DNA of 64,000 nt from Cristatella mucedo. Its lineage: Eukaryota > Bryozoa > Phylactolaemata > Cristatellidae. Shown piece after piece: positions 10,978-23,800 of this stretch (position 1 is the first letter of the stretch; each line of letters opens with the position of its first letter). The translations under genes and the position numbers were made by a program. The stretch covers positions 116,213-180,212 of the forward strand of contig WPIO01000256.1 in the NCBI GenBank assembly GCA_009760855.2, written 5' to 3'. The notes under the pieces are model-generated. The model searched no databases. It was not told the DNA's origin and saw nothing but the letters and a program-made list of their open reading frames with translations.

Positions 10978-11130
10978 CCTTACCTAGGGCTGTGATATCC
11001 TGGTAAGCAAGGTGCTGGATGCTTGCGATCGAATTCGTGAGTTCGAATCCTGCGAACGGCAAACCTAATAGGCTGGTTGCAAGTCGTGGTCATAACCGTT
11101 AACTCTCAGCTGCAACTATAAAAATGATTC
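10978..11130 (+). mobile_element. tRNA-derived SINE, copy 3 (diverged)
   Basis: A-box-like region (GATATCCTGGTAAGCAAGG) and B-box GAGTTCGAATCC (11038-11049), followed by a SINE-like body. More diverged than the other copies. Confidence 0.6.
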
Positions 11131-11640
11131 TATTACCAAGACTAGGGTTTATTTGCTCATATGTTCAAACGAGGTCCATCCCATTTGCAATAATATATTA
11201 AAGCTAGCCAATATAAAGGCTGGGTCACTTCGTGTTCAGATGCCTATCCGTTCCTACTGAAATCAGGGCGAAATTAGTGCCACAGTCTTTCAACATTTCT
11301 TCACGTTACAGGTACAATTTAATGTATAATATTGACGTGTCACTGGATCGTACTAGATATTTTATATTTAGGGTGAAGGTAACTAATTGATTCTAAGTGT
11401 ATGTTTGAAGATGTCAGTAAGCAGGCAGCACATGTACTGTGGTTTCACGATGTTTATTTGTATTCTTGGTTGTGATTGGTCATGTCCAGGGGTCAGAGGC
11501 TTATTCCTGCCAAACAAGCCACACTCCGACCATTCTGCTGCTCGCCATGCTACTGAACTATGATAAGACAAGTGGCCGTCAGCTTAGACCACTATGTAAG
11601 ATCGCATGTGCCAACAACAACAGGGGAACTTAGCAAGCCT
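11131..11640. other. Non-coding intron DNA
   Basis: AT-rich and without splice-bounded ORFs. It contains the partner (about 11249-11335) of the dispersed duplicate at 8937-9020. Confidence 0.5.
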
Positions 11641-12320
11641 ACAGTGGAAGGTCCAATACAAAGTACACTAAAGGGGCTCAAGACGACAAAGTGAACGGGA
11701 ACGAACGTGTTAGTTGGTCAGTCGACTTCCGAAGTCTCGCCTTTTCACCGACTCCGTTCCAACAGTACGAGCCTATGCCGTAAATGATCCGGCTCGCTGA
11801 GTAACTGCTTGGCTAGTCGGTGCCGACGTCCGCCACAGTCGAGTGCTTCTGCCGAATGACACCAACTTACGGGGGAGGTGGCCATGAACAGGCTACACTA
11901 GAAACGTGGAATATAAAAGTCACAACAACAAGCTTACCATCCAGCTCCACTCGGGCCTTGGGCACTCGTTGCCTTGCTTGCATGGCCGCATCGCCGGAGC
12001 ATGCCTGAAACCATCCATGTGCATAGCTCCTCGAGACCGGGAGCCTCCAGCACCACGACTAACTCGGCCAACTTCTCCTACCCAAGAGCCCCAGTGACCT
12101 TGCGTCACCCCACATCCTACCATGCCGTAGGTCAGACCCCGGCCAGCCGGTGACCCTTACCACATTTCAACTGTCCTGTCCCAGCCAACCGAAGCTAGGT
12201 GGGTACGTCCTTAAGGTAGAGTGGATAACCTACTTGGTCTCACAGCGATCTGTATTTTCTGAGCAGTGTGGTCAGGGACCCAAGTCTTCAACTTAGATAT
12301 TTTCGGTTGCAACCAGTGAC
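11641..12320. other. GC-rich island of unknown origin
   Basis: Clearly richer in G+C than its surroundings, most so at 11940-12180. It contains a perfect TATAAAAG at 11912-11919. The short ORFs on both strands look like composition artefacts (proline/arginine-rich). Possibilities are a decayed LTR, a promoter or CpG island, or another transposon. I recognise none. Confidence 0.4.
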
Positions 12321-12804
12321 TGAGAAACTGGAGCTTCCATCAGGTTCCAGTTTCGGTATGGAGACTTTTGCATAGCACGCCTGGCTGATATGATTAATCA
12401 GCCGTTCGTTGGCCGTGCATGACTGGGCACCCCTATTGTTGGTTCTAATGTGACGTCTTGCAGGAATGTTTGACTAGACCTTTTAGTAAAATTCTAGTGA
12501 ATGGCAGCATGGTTGCATTAATTAGTGAAGGCAAGCCCCTCCACACGAGGCTACTAGGATCTGGGAGCAGAATATGCTTCGTTGTTTTTTCTTAGGCTCT
12601 GTTTGCAATGCGAGTTTCAGGTTTGTGCAGAAGGTTGCAGAACGCCAGTAGATATCTTAAATACCATCGCTTTCTTTAATTCTTGTTCTAGTAGTTTGCT
12701 CTTCTTGTCCTGTGCCGTTAGTTCTTCATGTCCTTGGCCCGAACCTGTTTGTGCCTGTGGCAATCAAATGTCTTTCAATTATGTGTGGTAATTATATGTA
12801 TTTT
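12321..12804. other. Non-coding sequence left of the array
   Basis: No exon, transposon or repeat recognised. The 69-codon plus-strand ORF at 12582-12791 is Cys/Ser-rich, lacks splice or start context, and I do not accept it. Confidence 0.4.
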
Positions 12805-14336
12805 AATTTCTTGTCTGTTTTTCAATTATCGGCAATAGAGGCGCACAAGGATTTTCTTGGCACCAACTAAGTAAAGAATAGTAATAAAATCGTGGGCTTA
12901 ATCTCGCAGTTAGGACGCTTTAATACTCGTTTGAGGTAGTTAAAAGGCAATGGTAAGTGACTGGTGGTACATCACCCTTCAAAAAACTAAACGTCCATCA
13001 CGCTTTTACTTTCGTAGTGATACAAGAAACTAGATATTAGGCGAAAATGATTAATCACACTTATTGATTGTTCATTATCTAATACTTGTTAATGCAAAGC
13101 TCTATTATAATTACACAGACGGCTTTACTAAGTTACGTGTTATTCGGCCAGCATGTAAGGTTAGAACTTTCGGGCTTGCACTTTCAACTATGGGGTTTGA
13201 TCGGCAAAGAAGAATGTTTCTTTTCTGATAATTGAGAGACCACCAAAGCATGCAGTAACTAGTTCGTACTAGTTGGTTTTACTTAAACCCACACAGGCCC
13301 TTGTTGAGTTTAGTTATGCAGCGATCGTTTTCAAGTAGCACTTAATTTTCTAAATATGGACTGAAATCGCTACGAAAGAAAATCATACTACAGGTAACAG
13401 TGTTACATACTTCACTGTTCCCATCTTGTCATCTTTTGATGCCGAGGTCAAGGATTGGAGCTACTAAACCAGTGCTACCTATTGGTGGTTTTCTACCTAT
13501 TGGTGGACTGGTGATTCATTCCCACACGTACTGTTTGTATTTAAATGCAATCAACTCCAGAGGTCGTTCAGAAGCTTTAGCAGAGAATTGCGATGTATGA
13601 AGAGAACCGTATGCTGGAGCACTGCTTTTGGCACGTAATTCTCCTGGAAGGATTCCATAACAGTGCCATATAATTTTTCGTTGGCCTTCGCAGGAAGCTT
13701 GTAGTACACAGGTTGCTCAATTTTCCTGAGTTGAGTCACCTCGAAAACGTAATCTTGCTTAAGATTTTTCTGCTGCCTGCCGTTTTAGGTGAGCTGTAAT
13801 TTAAATTGAGGCGACAGCACACGTCGTAGTTCTTACCTATCTACAGCTAATTAGCAACCAAACGTTCTAAATCTATCTAATTATCGTGCCACTTTAGATA
13901 GCTTTGTTATCTGCAAGATGCAGCGAAATGGTTTAAGTATCCTATGGCTTTTTATCAATTCTTACGGATCGAATATAATCGAACACGTGCGAAATGTTTC
14001 GCTATTTTTATTATTGTTTATTTGCTCGGTTTACGAATCCTCGCAAGCTCAGAAAGTCCAAGTTCTTTTTAAATCAGTGAGTGGAACTTTAGGTATGCCA
14101 CTTGCTATTTCTCATGCATTACCGTCGTCTAAGTATAACTGGCTTATTAATATAATTTTGTCTGATCAACGAGCTCGTTCACAAGCGATTTAGGTATAAA
14201 TGATGCCTAAATGACCAGTATGTCCTGTGCCTGGTACTTACCTGTAATGAGAAATAGGCTGTGCTGTTCTAAAAGACTGTTGAAGAATAAGCCTGCACGG
14301 TACTAACAGTGCATCGCTCTTTATATCATTCTGTAG
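12805..14336 (+). repeat. Partial first unit upstream of exon copy 1
   Basis: Unit-type intron sequence from the ttcaattatcggc landmark up to exon copy 1. It lacks the first half of a standard unit, so this is the left edge of the array. It begins just after unrelated sequence at about 12800. Confidence 0.7.
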
Positions 14337-14477
14337 CTGGAGGAGCTCAATATCAGGGACAACGAGGAGTTCACAACTCTTCCTCCATCCATGTGCAAGC
14401 TGCATACACTGAAGAAGCTGCACGTTTCTTGGTGTGGTCTACAAATACTGCCCGATGGATTGGAAGGCATGAATGCG
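14337..14477 (+). CDS. LRR exon copy 1 (two LRRs)
   Basis: A 141-bp exon, 47 codons, phase 0 at both ends, acceptor cattctgtag and donor GCG|gtaagc. It reads LEELNIRDNEEF, TTLPPSMCKLHT, LKKLHVSWCGL and QILPDGLEGMNA. This is two LRRs: repeat 1 (residues 1-24) with LxxLxIxxNxxLxxLPxxI, and repeat 2 (25-47) with LxxLxVxxCxLxxLPxG. The C33/N9 ladder residues and the LP motifs fit cytosolic-type LRRs such as those of NLRs. MNA|LEEL joins to a following copy without a break. Variable positions here: 5-11 = N-I-R-D-N-E-E and 29-33 = H-V-S-W-C. L42 replaces the usual W. Confidence 0.87.
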
Positions 14478-14769
14478 GTAAGCTCAGATGGAAAGTTGAA
14501 ACGCTTGGATTTTGAAACATCTTAAATGTGTTTCAATTATTTTTCCTCGTAAGTCGTCTGCTCTCGGATGCTATGGCGGCGTATTATGAACGATGGTCTT
14601 TAATTAAAAAAGAATTGTTGTAATAACTGCTCATGTCCTGTCTTTTACTTGGTCACATTCGTTTCTTGTAACTACTAAACCAAGATAAGAAAGTAGTGGC
14701 ACTCCGTTCTTAAACCATCGTCGTTAGCAAGACACTACCTTATGGCATTGCGACTTGTGACTTGGCTTG

Positions 14770-15880
14770 CAACAGTAATAATAATAATTCACTTGATAAA
14801 GCTCCCTCAGAGAACTTAATCTCTCTCTAGGCGCTTTACATTTGCCGTAAAGTGAGATGCAATTGAATGGTAAGTAAAATCATGCCTGAAAAAAACAAAC
14901 GAAATGAATAATATGGTTAGGGGTGACATGCACAGGATCAGCATGAAAATGTGGTTAGCGGCAGCAAGCACTGTGTCAGCACGCATAAGCACATCAAGGA
15001 CGAATCACAGGGACCCACTAAATGCTGTCCTAAATAAGTGTGTTTTTAGGTTCCTTTTAAATGTGGTCAGGTCAGGGGATGTTCTGACGCAGGTCGGGAG
15101 GGAGTTCCAGGCTTTGGGAGCATATGAACTAAATGCACGGTCTCCAAAAGATTTAAGGTTTGTATGACGTATTTCTAGACTGTTGGATTCCGAAAAGCGG
15201 GTGGTACGATGCTTAGCCTGATGGGGTAGTATATCTGAAACATAGGCTGGAGCCATAGAATGAAGAGACCTAAAAGTGAGCGACAAAACCTTGAAGTCAA
15301 TCCGTTGCTTGACTGGTAGCCAGTGCAGGTCGGGGAGAAGTGGAGTAATGTGGCAACTGCGACGCTCACGGCAGACAAGCCTAGCTGCAGAGTTTCGCAC
15401 CAGCTGCAATCGCCTGATCGCATATGCTGGTAGGCCAGTGAGCAGTAAGTTGCAGAAGTGGAGACGAGATGTCACGAATGCATGAACCAACTTGGACGTG
15501 GTATGTTTATCTAAACAGGCCCGATTTTTAGCAATGTTATGAAGCTGAAAATAGGCGTATTTGACTGTGGAGCTGATATGGTCGTCTAACGAGAGGTCGC
15601 TTTGGAATATGACACCTAGATTTCAAGCTGAATTAACTGGAGAAATGCTGGCAGAGCCAATTTTGAAAGTCAGCCTTTCCAATCTCTGGATCACACTGGG
15701 TTTGCCCACAACTAGTAAGTTAGTTTTATCATTGTTAAGTTTTAGAAAATTTGCTGCCATCCATGTGCGGATGTCATCAATGCATGCAGCTAGTGAGTTT
15801 AGAGAATTTGAGGTGCTCGAAGGCTGGGAGGGATCAAAGCAAAGGTACAACTGAATTTCATCTGCATAGAAGTGAAACAC
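14770..15880 (-). mobile_element. Family A LINE, best-preserved 3' half
   Basis: Antisense to the gene. AAT-repeat tail at 14775-14789, then a 3' UTR, then a C-terminal domain read with few breaks at 15005-15490: SRLHFCNLLLTGLPAYAIRRLQ, VCRERRSCHITPLL, LHWLPVKQRIDF, SYAPKAWNSLP and FKRNLKTHLFRTAF. Upstream at 15623-15880 is the RT catalytic region with FYADEIQLYL in place of FYADDTQLYL, so the second catalytic aspartate is E. 5'-truncated there. Inserted in the unit's 'cttgcacacacgg' site. Confidence 0.85.
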
Positions 15881-17811
15881 ACACGGTAGGGTTTAGTGTA
15901 ATTTACAATTAAAGCATGCAACTAGCTTTTAGGTTAAGAACGTATAAAGTTTAGTCACGCTTTCACTCTATACGGTACTTTAGGAGCTTTTCCTGTAAGC
16001 AACATTTGAATTCATATTTTTCTGAACAAAAAGCCGGCAGCTGATATCGGGCCTATATGTAAAAAGAAAAGGAGCATAATTATTAAGCAAGCAGGATAAA
16101 CCAGAAAATATATCACTTGATATCTACCTTCGATGCCGTTTTAAGTGCTAATTTATTTAAGAGTGCTATTTTGAAAGAACCTCTGAATCAAAATACTTCA
16201 CGAGCTGGTATAAAGAGCAAGCTTACACGCAAGTTTGACAGCCGTGACTGCAGTGCCCGTGTAATGTTTGGCTGAATTATAGGTGCTAGAACATGCGACG
16301 GATCCGGAAATTTGATACAGCTTTGATGAAACAGTTAGTAACTGAAACGATACACCTAAAAATGTTTAGCCTAGTGGTCTAATCGTAAGTTAAATGCATC
16401 TAGGCTAATCGGAAGTGAACAATTTTGGGGTACTTTTAGAAGGTGTTCTATGCTAGTTGCGAGTTGGCGTGAACTGGTGTAAATATGCTGCACTAAATTT
16501 ACTTTTGATTCAGGGCGAACAACCTGTGGTTGTTTCGCATTAAAACGTATGCTTTTTGAAGAAGCGGTAAATAGTAAACACGAAATAAACCCTGTTTTTT
16601 GTTTGGTTTGTAGCCTTCGCTAGAAACTCCATGAGGGTATAAGTACCTGACGTATACATTTCCAGGACATTTAGCTGAGTGGTTTTGTGTTTACCGGCAC
16701 AAATGATTCAACAGCTGAAACTTCGCAGGTACTGGCAAGGAAAACCCTCCGGTTAGGTGGGGAACCACTATTGACTTTAACAACTTTATTGTTCTTTTAA
16801 TCTATCAACAAAACCTTTCCATCCACGGAAGCTATATGAATAAATGGATTGCTAATAATTTCCAAGTCGTTTAGCATTCCAGGCTGTGCTGATTTCATTC
16901 AAACGAAGTTATTGCAGTGAATAAAAGGGTTGTAGTGACAACAGCATAATTTAAATTTTGCTTTGCAACCTACAGCTGTAAGAAATGTCAAAATAGAATA
17001 TTCGTTTTTGCACTGCTTTAATAACCTGTGCATCATTTAAAGGGAAGGTTTATTTTAAGAATGCTTTCTGCTGACGCACAACGTGTACAGATCGCACTAT
17101 TAGGCTTTTCTAAAAATGGATTATATGGCTTTAAGGTTAACAGCATGTAACTTACAGAGGATCTTTTATATCTTAAATATAGGCTGATATTATATGATTG
17201 TCAACAACAATAGTAACGCTCACTTTCTCACCGCTTACATTAAACTGGACGTTTGTTTAATTTCGCTTGTAAAAAAAAATTAGTTTGAGTTGATGAAGGA
17301 TAGATGGAAAGTATCAAAATGACATGCCAAATTCTTTGCTGATTCTGTTCTACTTGTTAACCAATGGAAGGCAGCGTTTTTATCACTATCTCAGTTTTGA
17401 TATGCCGTAAAAGCATAAAGAGTTTGGACGTCTAACTGTCTAATAGAGTCTTAGCAGATGTATTAGGCTGGTTAAAATACGTCGTTGCATTAAGTAAATA
17501 TGCTGAGTGGTATTACTATTCGATCCTAAGCAGGAGAGCCGTTTTTCGCACGGTTTTTTCAAATCTTGTCTTTTCTTGAATGAAAAGATACACATTTTCT
17601 AGGCGTCATCTGATGTTTGCTATTAGCTAAAGCAAAGCTCAAATATAATTACAGAGACGGCATAACTAAGTTTAGTGTTATTCGACCTGCTTGTAATATT
17701 TGAACATTCGGGCTTGCACTTTTAACTACTGCGTTTGATCAGCCAAGAAGAACGTTTCTTCTCGTGCAATTCAGGGACCGCCAAAGCATGCAGTAACTGG
17801 TTCGTGCTACG

Positions 17812-18325
17812 GGAGCATACGTGCTAAATGCACAGTCTTCAGAGGATTTGAGGTTTGTACGAGGTATTTGCAGACTGTTCGATTCCGGAAAGCGGGTGGT
17901 ACGATGCTTGGCCTAATGGGGAGTATATCTGAGAGATAGGCTGGAGCCAAAGAATGTAGTGACTTAAAAGTGAGCGACAAAACTTCGACGTCAATCTGTT
18001 GCTTGACTGGTAGCCAGTGCACGTCGGCAAGAAGTGGTGTAAGGTGGCAACTGCGACGCTCACGACAGACAAGCGTACCTGCAGAGTTTTGCACCAGCTG
18101 CAATCTCCTGATAGCACATGCTGGTAGGCCAGTAAGCAGTGAGTTGTGAAAATCAAGACGGGATGACACTAATGCATGGACCAACTTGGACGGGGTATTC
18201 TTATCTAAGCAAGCCCGAATCTTATCAATGTTATGAAGCTGAAAGTAAGCAGATTTGACTGTGGAGCTAATATGGTCGTCTAACGAGAGTTCGCTTTGGA
18301 ATATGACACTTTGATATCGAGCTAA
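17812..18325 (-). mobile_element. Family A LINE remnant at a fusion junction
   Basis: Antisense C-terminal segment (HALVSSRLDFHNSLLTGLP, RRSCHLTPLLADVHWLPVK, SLAPAYLSDIL). It has no 3' UTR or tail: its 3' side ends abruptly at unit sequence 'ttcgtgcta' (about 17811). Its 5' side joins unit sequence at the same point as the LINEs at 22010 and 29697, showing a shared ancestral insertion. Confidence 0.75.
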
Positions 18326-20711
18326 TAATTTCCGAATCGTTTAGCCTGCCAGGCTGTGGTGATGTCATTTGAACGAAGTATCTCCAGTAAAAAAATGTCT
18401 CCTGTAAAAAAATGGTTGTAGTGACAACAGCGTAACTTAATTTGCCTTGCGACCCACAGCTGAGAGAAACGTTGAAACTAAAATATTGTTTTTGCACTGC
18501 TTTAATAAACTGTGCGTCGTTATAAAGGGAAGATTTTATTTTAAGAATACTTCCGGCTGACACGGAAAGTGTTCCGATTGAACTATAAGCCATTGCAAAA
18601 AACATAAGGATCGTACGGCTTTAAGGTTAACGGCATGTAAGGTACAGTTGATCTTTTATATCCTAAATATAGACTGCTAATATATCTTTGTCATCAACAA
18701 TAGTAACGATTATTTTCTCAGGGATTACATTCAACTATACGTTTGTTTTCTTTGGCTTGTGAAAAAACCTAGTTTAGGTTTTTGAGGTTAGATGGAAAGT
18801 ATTAAAGTGACACGTGAAATTCTTTGCTGATTCTGTTCTACTTGTTTACTAACGGAAGGCTTCGTTTTCGTCACAATTTCAGTTTAACATGCCGTAAAAG
18901 CATAAAGGGTTCCTACGTCTAACTGTCTAAGAGCGTCTTAGCAGATGTTTCAGTCCAGTTTAAATACGTCTTACCATTATGTAAATACACTGAGTGGTAT
19001 TACTATTTGATCCTAGGGAAGTGAGCCATCCTTCGTACGGTTTTTTCAAATTTTGTCTTTTCTTGAATTAACAGATACAAGTCTTGCCGGCATCATCTGC
19101 TGCTTGCTATTAGTCAAATAGCAGGTGGACGATACCTCTCATGGTCGTAAGCCGCGTCAGCGACTATCGATTGGCGTTCGGCTAAGCGGATTTGTTTATT
19201 ATCGGCGACGGAGGCACACAAATCTTTTCTTGGCACCAGCTAAATAGACAATAATGATAGAATCTCGATCGAGCGTAATTTCACAGTTAGGACGCTTTAA
19301 TACTCAGAGATGCTTAAAAGGCATTGGCAAGTGACAGGTGGTGCATAACCCTTGAAAAACTAAAGGTGCATCAAGGTTTTACCTTCGTAGTGATACGAGA
19401 AACTAGATTATGGGTGAACAGGTTTAATAAGACTAGTTGAGTCTACAGAATCCAAAACTTGCTAATGCAAAGCTAAAATATAATTACACAGACGGCTTAA
19501 CTAAGTTTAGTGTTATTCGGCCCGCGTGTTATATTAGAACTTCAGGCTTGCACTTTCAACTACGGCGTTTGATCAGCCAAGAAGAATATTACTTCTCGGT
19601 AAGTGAAGAACCGCCAAAGCTTGCAGCAACTAGTTCGTGCAAGTTGGTTTCACTTCAACACACAGGTTCTTGTTGAGTTTAGTCATACGGCGATCAAATT
19701 TAGGCAGCACTTACTTTTCCAAATAGCGACTGAAATCGATATTAAAGGAAAACGTAGTAGTGGTAACGGTGTTACGTAATTTACTGTTCCCATCTTGTCA
19801 TCATGGGTATTCAGCATAAATTCGGCATGGCTCTTGTGATGGAGAGGTCCAGGACTGGAGCTATGGGACTAGTGCAACCGATTGATGGTCTGTATAGGAC
19901 AGGTGACTCATTCCCACATATACTTTTTGGATTTGAACGCAATCAATTCCAGAGGTCTTTTATAACTTTTAGCTAAGAATTGAGTGGCCTGAAGAAAACC
20001 GTATGCAAGAGCACTACTTTTCGCGCATTGTAATTCTCCAGTAAGCATTTCATGAAAGTCACACGGATTGTTTCGTTACCCATCGTAGGAAGTTTGTAGT
20101 ACACAGTTCGCTCAATTTAACCAAGTTGAGTCACCTCGAAAAGAAAAATCTTTTGAAAGGTTTCTCTGCAGCCTGCCTTCTTTGGTGAACTTTAACTTGA
20201 ATTTAATAGGAACCACACGTCGTAGTGCGTCCCTAACTACAGCTAATGGATCACTAACAATGCAAATCTGTCTACAGGTATTACCGAGTTAAAAGCTTTC
20301 GCGATCTTCAAGATGCAGCGATAATGCTGAAGCACCCTTCAGCTTTTCATCGATTCTTACTGATCCGTACAACGCTATAACTGGCGTCATGTTTCGCTAT
20401 TCTATTAACGGTTTTCCTTGGTTTCCAATTTATGGCAACAGTAGAAAGTCTTTTTTTTAAGCCCGCGTGGACCTTTAGCCATGTCACTTGCTATTTCTCA
20501 TGCATTACCGCCGTCCGAGGAAGAACTTGCTATGTACTACCATTATATCGTATTCGAAATCACATTAATTGGTTATTAAGGTGAAAATGATGCCGAGATG
20601 TAAGTTATTTGCCTGGTACTTACTTGTCATGAGAGATATGCTGTCGCATATTAGAAGACAGAGGAAGCCTGCACGACACAAACTGTGCTTCGCGTTCATG
20701 TCATTCCGTAG

Positions 20712-20852
20712 CTGGAGGAGCTCGATATCGACAGCAACCGGATGCTTGCTACTCTTCCTCCATCCATATGCCAGCTGCATGCACTGAAGAAGCTGCACGT
20801 TTCTTGGTGTGGTCTAAAAACACTGCCCGATGGATGGGAAGGCATGAAGGCG
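20712..20852 (+). CDS. LRR exon copy 2
   Basis: 141 bp, acceptor cattccgtag, donor GCG|gtaagc, phase 0-0. Positions 5-14 read D-I-D-S-N-R-M-L-A-T; positions 29-33 are H-V-S-W-C and 36-37 are K-T. Framework LPPSICQLHALKKL and LPDGWEGMKA is intact. M11 and A13 are unique to this copy. Confidence 0.87.
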
Positions 20853-23800
20853 GTAAGCTCAGATGGAAAGTTGAAACGCTTGGATTTTTGAAACATCTTA
20901 AATATGTTTCAATTCTTTTCCCTCGTAAGTCGTCTGCTCTCGGATGCTATGGTGGCGTATTATGAACGATGGTCTTTAATTAAAAAGAATTGTTGTAGTG
21001 ACTGCTCATGTCCTGTCTTTTACTCAGTCACATTCGCTTCTTGTAACTACTAAACCAAGACAAGAACGTAGTGGCACTCCGTTCTTAAACCGTCGTCGTT
21101 AGGAGTTAGTCGTTAGTCGTTTAAGAGCTTTTGCAGTAAACAACATTTTAATTCATCTTTTTCTGAACAAAAAGCCCGCAGTTGATGTCGGGCCTATATG
21201 TAAAAAGAAAAGGAGCATCATTATTAAGCAAGCAGGATAAAACAGAAAATATATCACGTGATATCTACCTGCGATGCCGTTTTAAGTGCTAATTTATTAA
21301 AGAGTGCTATTTCGAAAGAACCTCTGAATCAAAATACTTCACGAGCTGGTATAAAGAGCAAGCTTACACGCAAGTTTGACAGCCTTGTTTTTTGTGCCGG
21401 TGTTACGTTTGGCTGAATTACAGGTGCTAGAACATGCAACGGTACTGGAAATTATTTACAGCATCGATGAAACAGCTAGTAACTGAAACGATACGCCTAA
21501 AAAATGTTTAGCCTGCGTGTCTTATCGTTAGTTAAATGCATCTAGGCTAATCGGAAGTAAAATATTTCGAGCTGCTCTGAGTAGGTGATCTAGGCTGGTT
21601 GCGAATTGGCTTGAACTGGTGTAAATATGCTGCACTACATTTACATTTGATTCAGGGTAAAGGCTATGTGGTTGTTTGGCATTTGAAAACGTATGCTTCT
21701 CTTGAACCACCTGGTGAATAATAGTCAGGCATTAAACCCTGTTTTTTGATCGGTTAGTAGCCAAAGCTAGAAACTCCGTGAGGGCGTACGTACCTGACCA
21801 ATACACTTGCAGGACATTTGGCTGATTGTTTCTGTGTTTACCAGATCAAACGGTGCGACAGCTGCTATTTCATAGGTACTGGCAAGGAAAACACGCCGGA
21901 TGGGTGTGGGATCCGTTAATGACCATAACATCGAAATCGTTCTCTTAAATCTATCGACGAAACCTTTCCATCCCTAGATGTTTATTGTATACATGGAATG
22001 CTATATTAATATTATTAATAATAATGCTCTTGATAAAGTGCCCTCAGAGAACTCAATCTATCTCTAGGCGCTTTACGTTAGCTGCGAAGGAAAATCCATT
22101 TGAATGGTAAGTGATATAATGCTTGATAAAAAAAATGAATAAAACGGTTCGGGGTATGCCCAGGGTCAGCATGCAAATGTGGTTAGTAGCAGCATGCACC
22201 TTGTCATCACGCATAAGCATATGGAGGACGAATCACAGGGACCCACTAAATGGAGTCATAAAAAGGTGTGATTTGAAGTTCTTTTTACATGTTGTCAGGT
22301 CGGGGGATGTTCTGATGGAGGTCTGGAGGGAGTTCAAGGCTTTGGGAGCATACGTGCTAAATGCACAGTCTTCAAAGAATTTGAGGTTTGTACGAGGTAT
22401 TTGCTGACTGTTCGATTCCGAAAAGCGGGCGGTACGATGCTTGGCCTGATGGGGGAGTATATTTGAGAGATAGGCTGGAGCCAAAGAATGTAGTGACTTA
22501 AAAGTGAGCAACAAAACTTCGAAGCCGATCCGTTGTTTGACTTGTAGCCAGTGCAGGTCGGCGAAGTGATGTAACGTGACAACTGCGACGCTCACGATAT
22601 ACAAGCCTAGCTGCAGAGTTTTGCACCAGCTGCAATCTCCAGATCGCACAAGCTAGTTGGCCAGTAAGCAGTGATTTACAGAAGTCGAGACGGGATGTCA
22701 CGATTGCATGGACCAACTTGGACGTGGTATCCTTATCTAAACACGCCCAAATTTTAGCTATGTTATGAAGCTGAAAATATGCAGATTTTACTGTGGAGGC
22801 GATATAGTCGTATAACTAGAGGTCGCTTTGGAATATGACGCCTAGATTTCGAGCTGATAGTTTCCGAGTCGTTTAGTCTGCCAGGCTGTGCTAATGTCAT
22901 TCAAACGAAGTATTTCCTGTGAAAAAAATGGTTGTAGTGATAACAGCTTAACTTAATTTTGCCTTGCGACCTACAGCTGTCAGAAACGTTTAAATCAAAT
23001 AATATGTTTTGCACTGCTTTAATAACCTGTGCTTCATTATAAAGGGAATGTTTTATTTTCAGAATACTTCCTGCCGACACACACCGTTTACAGATCGTAC
23101 TATTAGGGTTTGCAAAATATTGAAGGATCGTATGGCCTAATGGTTAACAGCATGGAACGTACAGTTGATTTTTTATATTTAAATATAGGCTGTTATTATG
23201 TCATTGTTAGCAACAAGTATCACGCTTATTTTCTCACCGATTACACTAAACTAGACTTTTTTTTATCTGATTTGTGAACAAGCCTGATTTAAGTAGATAA
23301 AGGATAGATGGAAAGTAATAGAGTGACACACAAAATTCTTTGCTGATTCTGTTCTCTTAATGTTAACTAATGAAAGGCTGCGTTTTGCTAATGATTTCAG
23401 TTTTAATATGCCATAAAATCATAAAGGGTATTATTGTCAAACTGTCTAATAGTGTCTTGGCAGATGTTTTAGACAGGTTAAAATACGTTTTACCATTATC
23501 TAAATACCCTGGGTGATGTTACTATTTAATCCTTGGGAAGAGAGCCTTCCTTCGTACGGATTTCCCAAATATTTTCTTTTCTTGAATTAACCAACAAACG
23601 TTCTGCCATCATCTGCTGTTTGCTAGTACTCAAATAGCAGGTGGACGAAACCTCATGGTCGTCAGTAAGCGTCGTCAGCGACTGTCGATGGGCGTTCGGC
23701 TGAGCAGATTTTTCAATTATCGGCAACGGAGGCACAACAACTCTTTCTAGGCACCATCTAAATAGACAATAAAAATATAATCTCGAGCCTAATCCCACAG

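Larger units (their letters stand above)
14478..20711 (+). repeat. Unit 1 intron plus a fused partial unit
   Basis: Contains a LINE (14770-15880), unit sequence to about 17811, an abrupt jump into the middle of another LINE remnant (17812-18325), then unit sequence that restarts from an earlier position and runs to exon copy 2. Landmarks occur twice, as with the 'gctaataatttcc..cgtttag' block at 16850 and again at 18325. The stretch is thus about one and a half units with one exon missing. Confidence 0.75.

Noticed and set aside
11820-12123. Overlapping ORFs on both strands in the GC-rich island
   Set aside because: Opposite-strand overlapping ORFs of low complexity are expected from high G+C; no motif or splice context.
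12582-12791. Cys-rich 69-codon ORF
   Set aside because: No start, signal or splice context and no family resemblance.
13918-14193. 91-codon plus-strand ORF with a hydrophobic stretch, upstream of exon copy 1
   Set aside because: The equivalent sequence in the other units is full of stops and frameshifts, and it lies in intron DNA. A chance ORF.
20565-20896. Antisense and shifted-frame ORFs over the LRR exons (also at 14309, 25229, 33331, 37996, 45685)
   Set aside because: Shadows of the real plus-strand LRR exon. The antisense frames lack LRR pattern and splice logic.
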